DNA of 26,890 nt from an uncultured Clostridia bacterium (GTDB lineage Bacteria > Bacillota > Clostridia > Oscillospirales > Acutalibacteraceae). The position numbers were made by a program, and so were the translations under genes. The stretch spans positions 1-26,890 of the forward strand of contig CANQGN010000001.1 of assembly GCA_947623215.1 (NCBI GenBank). The letters run 5' to 3'. This document shows positions 21,090 through 26,890 of the stretch, one piece after another. Within the stretch, counting starts at the first letter, position 1; each line of letters starts with the position of its first letter. The notes beneath the pieces were generated by a model. The model saw only the letters and a program-made list of their open reading frames with translations. It did no database searches and was not told the DNA's origin.

Positions 21090-21190
21090 ATTCATACTCC
21101 CTGCGCCGGTACTAACCGTATCAGGTTCAAGGGGTCGAAGCGCACGCTTCCTCTCAGCCCCCACCCAAAGAGGGGGCTCCCCCGATGTTT
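21090..21190 (-). ncRNA. TPP riboswitch (THI element)
   Basis: Read on the minus strand, the conserved thi-box parts are present in order: CGGGGGAGCC (21184-21175), GGCTGAGAGG (21159-21150), CCTTGAACCTGAT (21132-21120), GGTTAGTACCGGCG and GCAGGGAGTA (21104-21095). Spacing fits a TPP aptamer with a variable P3 arm. It lies 12 bases after the predicted transcription start and before a terminator hairpin, so TPP should switch off the YkoF-ThiXYZ operon. Confidence 0.96.
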
Positions 21191-21208
21191 TTTCATTTTC
21201 ACGGCGCT

Positions 21209-21237
21209 ATGATAGCACACCCGGCGGCGCTTGTCAA
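21209..21237 (-). promoter_or_regulatory. Promoter of the TPP-controlled operon
   Basis: On the minus strand TTGACA (21237-21232), 17 bases and TATCAT (21214-21209). The start near 21202 leads directly into the riboswitch. Confidence 0.82.
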
Positions 21238-21255
21238 GAGGGGGCGGCAAAAAAA

Positions 21256-21918
21256 TTACCCCAGCAGCCGCCGGTCGAGTTCTCCCACCGATACAATCAG
21301 CACCCGGTTGGGCAGCGCCCCCGCCGTGCACACCCCCAGGCTGTAGCCCGGCAGGGAGTCGTAATTGGCCAGCCGCCACTCCCCCAGCCGGTAAAGCAGG
21401 CGGCCGTTTTCTGCTACCGGTTCAAAGGCCACCGGGCGGCGCAAATCGCCCGAACCGGCGCATTTGACCGCCGCCTCGCGCAGGGTCCACCAGTCAAACA
21501 GCCGGGCTCTTCGCCGGGCGGGGGGGAGCTCTTGCAATAGAGAGGTTTGCAGCGGGGTAAGCCCGCGCTGTAGGGCGGCTTCTCCCCCCGCCGCCGTTTG
21601 GCGCTGCATGTCTACCCCCACGGGGCGGTCGGCGAGCAGGCAAACGGTATACCGGCCGGAGTGAGACAAACTGAAGGCCGGCCCCGCCCCCACAGGCACC
21701 GGTTTCCCCCCCTTTTGCAGGGTGTAGGCGGGGGGCAGCGGCTGCCCCGGCGCTTCTAAGTGAAGGGCATAGCAAAGCAGCAGCTCGGCGGCAAGCGAGG
21801 CCCGCCGCTGCTGCGGGTTTTTTAGCGCCGCCAGTTTTTGCCGCCGCACCGCCGAAAGCAGCGGGGCGTAGGCGGGGTTGTTTTCGTTCAGTTTGTCGGT
21901 CGCCATACAGTAGAGCAT
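21256..21918 (-). CDS. 4'-phosphopantetheinyl transferase, Sfp type
   Basis: A 220-residue enzyme that moves the phosphopantetheine arm of CoA to a carrier-protein serine. Motifs in order: RRASLAAELLLCYAL (about 38-52), GKPVP, FSLSHSGRYTVCLLADRPVG then VDMQ (the metal-binding part), and WWTLREAAVKCAGSG. Two positions are unusual: VDMQ where VDxE is common, and LREAAVK where a Lys-Glu-Ala is the norm. A GGGGAGG SD lies upstream of ATG 21918; a second in-frame ATG is at 21906. It follows a terminator by 22 bases. The Sfp type serves NRPS/PKS or fatty-acid carriers; no carrier gene is in the window. Confidence 0.85.
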   Translation of the reverse strand: MLYCMATDKLNENNPAYAPLLSAVRRQKLAALKNPQQRRASLAAELLLCYALHLEAPGQPLPPAYTLQKGGKPVPVGAGPAFSLSHSGRYTVCLLADRPVGVDMQRQTAAGGEAALQRGLTPLQTSLLQELPPARRRARLFDWWTLREAAVKCAGSGDLRRPVAFEPVAENGRLLYRLGEWRLANYDSLPGYSLGVCTAGALPNRVLIVSVGELDRRLLG

Positions 21919-21940
21919 GGTTGCCCTGCCTCCCCTTTAC

Positions 21941-21982
21941 AAAAACCGAAAGCGGCGTTTTGGTCAGCCGCTTTCGGTTTTT
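21941..21982. terminator. Strong terminator after the lipoprotein gene
   Basis: AAAAACCGAAAGCGGC (21941-21956) is the perfect reverse complement of GCCGCTTTCGGTTTTT (21967-21982), 16 bp with a 10-base loop and U-runs on both strands. It ends the pgsA-Clp-aminotransferase-lipoprotein run; the PPTase gene begins just beyond. Confidence 0.92.
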
Positions 21983-21995
21983 CCTTTGTTTTGCG

Positions 21996-22751
21996 TTAAG
22001 CCTGTAAAAAAGCGAAGGAGTCGAACCGCCAGCCGTCCGCCGTGTTTACCAGCGAAAAATCGTAGGTTTGGGTGGTATAGCGCTCGGGGTCAGCGGGGGC
22101 GGTGTAAAAGGGCTCGCCCTCGTACCCACCCTCGGCATAATACACGGTGGCGGTGAGCGAAATGCGGCTGGGGGTGCGGCTGTTTACCACAAACACGTGC
22201 CCGGCGTAGTCGGCGTTTTCGGTGCCGGAGGCTTCAAGCAAACAGGCGTTGCCCGCTTCGTCTGCCTGCACGCAGCTGTCTTGCCCCAGCAGCGACTCCG
22301 CCACAAAAGAGGCGGTAAACACCTGCTCCAGCTCGGCGCGCAGCGCTTCTATGGAAGAAAAGCGGGGGTCAGAAATGGGGTGGTAGGTCATGCCGTTTAT
22401 CACCACAGAGGCGTTTTCGTTCACCTGAAAGAGGCAAAGGTTAAAGGCGCGGGTAAAGTCATACGCCCGCTCGTAAAGCAGCTGCAAGTCGCGGGTTAGG
22501 GGCGGGTCGCCCTTGGCCGTTAGGGCCGGGTCCTCGTTCGTTAACTCGCTGTAGGTAAGAGGGGCGGAGGAAACGGGCGACTCGTCGTCGCCGGAGGAGG
22601 GAACCACGGGCGCCGGCGGGGCGGAGGGTTCTGACAAAAAGGCGGAGGGAATAGAAGCCGGCGGGTCGCTGGGGGTAGCGCTCCCCCCCGCGCAGCCGAC
22701 GAGGGCGAGCGCCAGCGCGGCGACAAGGGCAAAACCAATCGTTCGTTTCAT
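21996..22751 (-). CDS. Predicted surface lipoprotein, possibly IseA-like
   Basis: A 251-residue secreted lipoprotein. MKRTIGFALVAALALALVGC ends at the lipidated Cys20. A Ser/Pro-rich linker (about 24-70) leads to a soluble domain from about 90: RDLQLLYERAYDFTRAFNL, then NGMTYHPISDPRFSSIEALR, AELEQVFTASFVAESLL and a C-terminal beta-rich part ending DGWRFDSFAFLQA. The middle segment recalls IseA-type inhibitors of DL-endopeptidases, which restrain cell-wall hydrolases, but the match is from memory and loose. ATG 22751 overlaps the aminotransferase stop (ATGA), so the two are co-translated. A strong terminator follows. Confidence 0.75.
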   Translation of the reverse strand: MKRTIGFALVAALALALVGCAGGSATPSDPPASIPSAFLSEPSAPPAPVVPSSGDDESPVSSAPLTYSELTNEDPALTAKGDPPLTRDLQLLYERAYDFTRAFNLCLFQVNENASVVINGMTYHPISDPRFSSIEALRAELEQVFTASFVAESLLGQDSCVQADEAGNACLLEASGTENADYAGHVFVVNSRTPSRISLTATVYYAEGGYEGEPFYTAPADPERYTTQTYDFSLVNTADGWRFDSFAFLQA

Positions 22752-24034
22752 TGTTCGCTGCCTCCTTCCTGTTGGCTGTCGGCCAGTTCTTCCCGCAGCG
22801 CCTCGGCCAATATGCCAAGGCCGCGGCGGAGCTCATCCGGCTTTATTACCAGCGGCGGCATGAGCTTGAGTACCGCATTGTCGCGGCCTACCCGCTCTAA
22901 AATCAGGCCCTTTTCAAAGCAGCGGCCCATCACCCGGCGAGAGACGGCGTCGCCCCCCAAAGCGGTGAGGTCGACCCCCCACAGCAGCCCCACCCCGCGA
23001 ATTTGAATGCCGGGGTGCAGCGGGCGGACGGTTTGCTCTAAAAAGTCCGCCACAATGGCCTCTTTTTCGGCCACCTGCCGGTCAATTTGTTCGTCTACAA
23101 ACACTTGCAGCGCCTCGGCGGCCGCCACGAGCGAGAGCTGGTTGCCGCGAAAGGTGCCGGTGTGCTCGCCGGGCGACCAGAGGTCGAGCGACGGCTTCAT
23201 CAGCAGCAGGGCCATGGGCATACCCATGCCGCCAATGGATTTTGAAAGGGTGACCATGTCCGGCTGAATACCGGCGTGCTCAAACGAGAAAAAGTTGCCG
23301 CAGCGCCCGCACCCGGCCTGAATATCGTCTACAATCAGCAGCAGCCCGTGGCGGTCGCACAGCGCCCGCAGCCCCTGCAAATAGTCGGCCGGCAGGGGGT
23401 AAATGCCGCCGTCGGCCTGCACGGCCTCTACCACCACGGCGGCGGGCTTTTCTACCCCCGCGTGGTCGTCGGTCAGCAGCCGCTCCATATAGTCCAGCGT
23501 ATCCAGCCCCGGGAACATATAGGGCGCGGGGATGTGGGTAACGCCGTTTAAGGGGGCGCCCGCCCCCGCGCGGGAAGCGCGGTCGGTGGTGAGAGCGAGC
23601 GCACCGGCGGTCATGCCGTGAAAGGCCCCCATTAAGGCAAACACGCCCTGGCGGCCGGTGGCCTTGCGGGCTAATTTTAACGCCGCTTCTACCGCGTTGG
23701 TGCCGGTGGGGCCGGTAAACTGCACCTTATAGTTGAACCCCCTCGGCTGTAAAATGAGGGTTTGCAGCCGCTGCAAAAACAGGGCTTTGGGCTCGGTGTA
23801 CATATCCAGCGCGTGCACAATGCCGTCGCGCGATAAATAATCGATCACCGCCTGCTTCATACGGGGGTGATTGTGGCCGTAATTCACGCCGCCCGCCCCG
23901 CTGAAAAAGTCCAGGTATTCCCGGCCGTTTACGTCGGTTAAGCGGCTGCCCCGCGCCGTGCGAAACACGGTGGGAAAGCTGCGGCAGTAGGAGCGGACGT
24001 TGGATTCATATTGCTCAAAAATCTCGGTTGACAT
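22748..24034 (-). CDS. ectB: Diaminobutyrate-2-oxoglutarate aminotransferase, EctB-like
   Basis: A 428-residue class III PLP aminotransferase. The N-terminus FEQYESNVRSYCRSFPTVF, then LDFFSGAGGVNYGHNHPRMK (41-60), VQFTGPTGTNAVEAALKLAR (104-123), IVDDIQAGCGRCGNFFSFE (234-252) and LSKSIGGMGMP with Lys265 as the PLP Schiff-base residue, are close to EctB-type enzymes that make L-2,4-diaminobutyrate from aspartate semialdehyde and glutamate. In ectoine makers ectA and ectC flank it, but neither is here. The product could instead feed a peptide natural product or polyamine route. The SD GGGGGAT precedes ATG 24034, 35 bases after the Clp gene. It overlaps the lipoprotein gene by 4 bases. Confidence 0.87.
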   Translation of the reverse strand: MSTEIFEQYESNVRSYCRSFPTVFRTARGSRLTDVNGREYLDFFSGAGGVNYGHNHPRMKQAVIDYLSRDGIVHALDMYTEPKALFLQRLQTLILQPRGFNYKVQFTGPTGTNAVEAALKLARKATGRQGVFALMGAFHGMTAGALALTTDRASRAGAGAPLNGVTHIPAPYMFPGLDTLDYMERLLTDDHAGVEKPAAVVVEAVQADGGIYPLPADYLQGLRALCDRHGLLLIVDDIQAGCGRCGNFFSFEHAGIQPDMVTLSKSIGGMGMPMALLLMKPSLDLWSPGEHTGTFRGNQLSLVAAAEALQVFVDEQIDRQVAEKEAIVADFLEQTVRPLHPGIQIRGVGLLWGVDLTALGGDAVSRRVMGRCFEKGLILERVGRDNAVLKLMPPLVIKPDELRRGLGILAEALREELADSQQEGGSEQ

Positions 24035-24069
24035 GGCGTTTTATCCCCCTTTTGGCGCCGAGGGTCGGC

Positions 24070-26385
24070 TTACGCCTCGCTTTTCAGCAGCGTTTCCGGC
24101 CCGGTTGTATGCAAAATAAAACCGGTAATCTCTTCGTCTGCGTGCTCTATCATGGCCTGCGCCACGGGGTCCTCTGCCCGGCGGCGCACCATGCCGCGCA
24201 GGTCGCGCGCGCCCCGGCTTTGGCCGTAAGACGCGGCGGCCAAAGCGGCGGGCACCGCGTCGTCCCACGCAAAGGTATAGCCCTTATCCGCCAGCGAATC
24301 GGCCAGCTCCTGCAACATAAGCACGGCAATTTGGCAAAAATGCTCTTCGCTCAGCGGGCGGAAGCAGACCACCTCGTCTACCCGGCCAATGAACTCCGGC
24401 CGCAAAAACTCCCGCAGGGCTTTCATGGTTTTTTCGTCTGACAAATCCTTTTGGTCCTTGCCAAAGCCCAGCGCACTGCCGCCGGCGCTGCCGGCGTTGG
24501 TGGTCATGACCAAAATGGTGTTTTCAAAGCTCACCTTGCGCCCCTGGGCGTCGGTAATGCGGCCGTCGTCTAAAATTTGCAGCAAAATGTTCATGACGTC
24601 CGGGTGGGCCTTTTCTATTTCGTCAAACAACAGCACGCTGTAGGGGCGGCGGCGCACCTTTTCGGTCAGCTGGCCCGCTTCGTCGTACCCCACGTAGCCG
24701 GGGGGCGACCCGATGATGCGGGAGACGGAGTGCTTTTCCATAAATTCCGACATATCCAGCCGAATTAGCGTTTCGGGCGAATGGAAAAGCTCGGCCGCCA
24801 GCACTTTTACCAGCTCCGTTTTGCCCACCCCGGTGGGGCCGGCAAAAATAAAGGAGGCCGGGCGGCGGCGGGGGCTGATTTGCAGCCGCGAGCGGCGCAC
24901 CGCCATAGAGACGAGGGCAATCGCTTCGTCCTGCCCTACGATTTTCTCCCGCAGGCGGTCTTCTAAATGGGCCAGCCGCTTTAAGTCGCCCTCTTCTATT
25001 TTGGCGGCGGGAATCCCCGTCCACAGCTCGACCACGCGGGCCAAATCGTCCCGCGTGACCCGGGTGCGGGCCTTGGGCTCCAGCTCGTTGGCCTCTTGCA
25101 GTTTTTGCGAAAGGGAGATTTTGCAGTTGGCGATTTTTTCGTAATCGGTGGGCTCTCCCCCATCGGGCTGCTCCAAGCCCTCCAGCTGCTCCTCCAAGTC
25201 GGCAATCTCTTTTTTGAGCACATACAGTCGGTCGCCCGCCCGATTGCGCAGCGCGGCGCAGGCGCAGGCTTCGTCTAACAAATCAAGGGCCTTGTCGGGC
25301 AAAAAGCGGTCGTGAATATACCGCTCTGACAGGGTGACCGCCTGCTGCAAAATAGACTGCGACAGGGTAACCGAGTGAAAGCCCTCGTAATAGCGGCGAA
25401 TGCCGCTTAAAATTTCTACCGTTTCTTCTACCGAGGGTTCCTCTACCCGCACGGGCTGAAAGCGGCGTTCCAGCGCACTGTCTTTTTCTATATGCTTGCG
25501 GTACTCGGTAAAGGTGGTGGCGCCAATGACCTGCACCTCCCCGCGCGAGAGGGCGGGCTTTAAAATGTTGGCGGCGTTCATAGACCCTTCGCTGTCGCCC
25601 GTGCCGACGAGCGAGTGCACCTCGTCTATAAAGAGAATAATATTCCCCTCGGCCTTTACCTCGTCTATCAGCCCCTTAATGCGGCTTTCAAACTGGCCGC
25701 GGAACTGGGTACCGGCCACCAAAGCCGTCATGTCCAGCAGATGAATTTCTTTTTCCGCCAGCTTGGCAGGCACCTCGCCGGCGGCGATTTTCAGGGCCAG
25801 CCCCTCTGCAATGGCGGTTTTGCCCACCCCCGGCTCGCCAATGAGGCAGGGGTTGTTTTTGGAGCGGCGGCTTAAAATTTGAATCACCCGGTAAAGCTCC
25901 CGGTCACGGCCGATGACCGCGTCCAGCTCGCCCGCCCGGGCGCGGGCGGTCAGGTCGGTGCAGTAAAGGCCCAGGTATTTACGGCGGCGTTCTTTTTTGG
26001 GGCGCTCTTTTTTGGGGCGCTTGGGGGGGTCGTTCGTCTCTGGCCGGCCGTTCGCTTCCGCTTCGCCCGCCGGGCCGCCAAACATTTTTTGCATAAAGGG
26101 AAAGGTGGCGGCGCCGCCGGGGGTAAAGCCTTCTTCCCCACTTTCGTCGGCCTCGTCGTCTTCGCCGGTAAAAAGCTCCATCATATGGGTCATTTCTTCC
26201 GACGCGGCGTCAATGTCGTCGTCAGACAAATTCATGCGGTTGAGCAAATCCGTTACCGGTTTTATATTGAGTTCCCGGGCGCATTTTAAACACAGCCCTT
26301 CCGGGTAGCTTTTTTCGCCCTCTACCCGGGTAATAAACACTATGGCCGGGCGCTTATGGCAGCGGGAACAGAGCTTTGGCGTCAT
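24070..26385 (-). CDS. Clp-family AAA+ ATPase with N-terminal zinc finger (ClpE/ClpC-like)
   Basis: A 771-residue unfoldase with two AAA+ modules. Residues 1-40 hold a zinc finger, C6-x2-C9 and C32-x2-C35 (LCSRCHKRP ... LCLKC), as in ClpE and McsA-like proteins. A long acidic then basic linker follows (EDDEADESGEE about 75-85; KRPKKERPKKERRRK about 122-136). Module 1 has Walker A GEPGVGKT (183-190) and IILFIDEVHSLVG; a coiled-coil middle region lies around LYVLKKEIADLEEQLEGLEQ; module 2 has FAGPTGVGKTEL and LLFDEIEKAHPDV. The SALGFGKD segment supplies an (I/L)GF-type ClpP-docking loop, so it likely feeds ClpP. The ATG overlaps the pgsA stop by 4 bases. Confidence 0.92.
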   Translation of the reverse strand: MTPKLCSRCHKRPAIVFITRVEGEKSYPEGLCLKCARELNIKPVTDLLNRMNLSDDDIDAASEEMTHMMELFTGEDDEADESGEEGFTPGGAATFPFMQKMFGGPAGEAEANGRPETNDPPKRPKKERPKKERRRKYLGLYCTDLTARARAGELDAVIGRDRELYRVIQILSRRSKNNPCLIGEPGVGKTAIAEGLALKIAAGEVPAKLAEKEIHLLDMTALVAGTQFRGQFESRIKGLIDEVKAEGNIILFIDEVHSLVGTGDSEGSMNAANILKPALSRGEVQVIGATTFTEYRKHIEKDSALERRFQPVRVEEPSVEETVEILSGIRRYYEGFHSVTLSQSILQQAVTLSERYIHDRFLPDKALDLLDEACACAALRNRAGDRLYVLKKEIADLEEQLEGLEQPDGGEPTDYEKIANCKISLSQKLQEANELEPKARTRVTRDDLARVVELWTGIPAAKIEEGDLKRLAHLEDRLREKIVGQDEAIALVSMAVRRSRLQISPRRRPASFIFAGPTGVGKTELVKVLAAELFHSPETLIRLDMSEFMEKHSVSRIIGSPPGYVGYDEAGQLTEKVRRRPYSVLLFDEIEKAHPDVMNILLQILDDGRITDAQGRKVSFENTILVMTTNAGSAGGSALGFGKDQKDLSDEKTMKALREFLRPEFIGRVDEVVCFRPLSEEHFCQIAVLMLQELADSLADKGYTFAWDDAVPAALAAASYGQSRGARDLRGMVRRRAEDPVAQAMIEHADEEITGFILHTTGPETLLKSEA

Positions 26386-26890
26386 TGCGGTAAATCTCCT
26401 TCAAACTGTTCGGTTTCTATGTTGTAGGCACCCGTGCGAATGCCCTTAAAAATGGGGTAATATTGCAGCAGCGCCAGCAGCATGGCAACGCAGCAGGCCA
26501 CCGAAAGGGCGGTGAAGCTCCAGCGGGGCAGCAGCGGGCGCTTTAGCAAATTCAAGGCGATGTCTTGCGCCATCACGGCGAAAAAGGTAAGGTAAAGCAG
26601 CAGTGTGGCCGCCTTGCCGAAAAATTTGGACTCCGACGGGCGCGACCCCTTTTTAAGCAAAATGAGGGCGCCCGCCACCATGGCGGACTCTTTGAGCACC
26701 ATAACCACCAGCACCGGCCAAATGCCCGGGTGGCGCAGCACCAGCGCAAACACCACCGCCGCCATGGTTAATTTGTCGGCCAATGGGTCTACAATTTTGC
26801 CGAATTCAGAGATTAAATGGAACTTGCGGGCAATGCAGCCGTCTAACATGTCGGTAATGCCGGAGGCCACCAGCAGCACCGCCGCCGCCC
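26382..26890 (-). CDS. pgsA: CDP-diacylglycerol-glycerol-3-phosphate 3-phosphatidyltransferase, 3' part
   Basis: The C-terminal 168 codons of an integral membrane enzyme that makes phosphatidylglycerophosphate. The signature of CDP-alcohol phosphotransferases, D-G-x2-A-R-x8-G-x3-D-x3-D, is seen as LDGCIARKF...EFGKIVDPLADK. Three or four hydrophobic helices follow (MAAVVFALVLRH, VLVVMVLKESAMVAGALILL, LLLYLTFFAVMAQDIAL, LSVACCVAMLLALLQYY). The frame stays open to the window edge, so the start lies outside. The last bases overlap the start of the Clp gene, which gives the order pgsA then clp in one operon. Confidence 0.9.
   Translation of the reverse strand, partial: AAAVLLVASGITDMLDGCIARKFHLISEFGKIVDPLADKLTMAAVVFALVLRHPGIWPVLVVMVLKESAMVAGALILLKKGSRPSESKFFGKAATLLLYLTFFAVMAQDIALNLLKRPLLPRWSFTALSVACCVAMLLALLQYYPIFKGIRTGAYNIETEQFEGDLPQ

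Noticed and set aside
1..26890. CRISPR arrays, tRNA or rRNA genes
   Set aside because: No regularly spaced short repeats and no tRNA- or rRNA-like sequence were seen by eye; a tRNAscan or Rfam run would be decisive.

Overview
The window looks like chromosomal DNA from a GC-rich anaerobic Firmicute, most likely class Clostridia and an Oscillospiraceae/Ruminococcaceae-type gut bacterium. This rests on the Shine-Dalgarno (SD) and sigma-A-like promoter style, the family flavour of the proteins (xylan sugar operon, TPP-riboswitch ThiXYZ/YkoF transporter, zinc-finger Clp ATPase next to pgsA) and the contrast between GC-rich backbone genes and AT-rich accessory segments. Species cannot be assigned from sequence reading alone.

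Region A (1-5560) is an AT-rich accessory island set between GC-rich repeats. A direct repeat of at least 634 bp (1-634 and 1941-2574) carries the end of a 277-bp MITE-like element plus a truncated gene of unknown function. The unique DNA between the copies is a graveyard of polymorphic-toxin tips and immunity genes: a toxin C-terminal tail overlapping an immunity-like gene (634-1037), an orphan toxin tip with its own immunity-like gene (1037-1653), and another toxin-like tail cut by the MITE at 1720. Then come a strong terminator, an XRE repressor/ImmA protease pair with operator-like repeats at its promoter, a possible attenuator, and a tightly overlapping DUF4417 - short toxin - immunity operon (4036-5413). 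The layout resembles a decayed mobile element that gains and loses toxin/immunity cassettes by recombination.

Region B (5526-10784) is a xylose-use operon: an intracellular GH3 beta-xylosidase-type enzyme, xylulokinase, and a protein of the L-fucose/L-arabinose isomerase family in the place where a xylose isomerase would be expected. It closes with a GC-rich terminator.

Region C (10803-18101) is a defence cluster. A consensus promoter with palindromic operator candidates drives a small HTH regulator, two tandem related C5-cytosine methyltransferases, an AlwI-like PD-(D/E)XK endonuclease and a Vsr mismatch endonuclease, all overlapping or nearly touching. After a bidirectional terminator come a DUF5131 radical-SAM-like gene on the minus strand and, divergently, a second restriction-modification pair: a Dam-type N6-adenine methyltransferase with a fused N-terminal HTH, and a small PD-(D/E)XK nuclease.

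Region D (18144-26890, all minus strand) is housekeeping-like. A promoter and TPP riboswitch control a YkoF/MTH1187-type thiamine-binding protein and a ThiX/ThiY/ThiZ-type ABC importer. Upstream of these lie a phosphopantetheinyl transferase, a terminator, a lipoprotein, an EctB-like diaminobutyrate aminotransferase, a Clp ATPase with an N-terminal zinc finger, and the 3' part of pgsA, most of them overlapping by 4 bases. No tRNA, rRNA or CRISPR array was seen.
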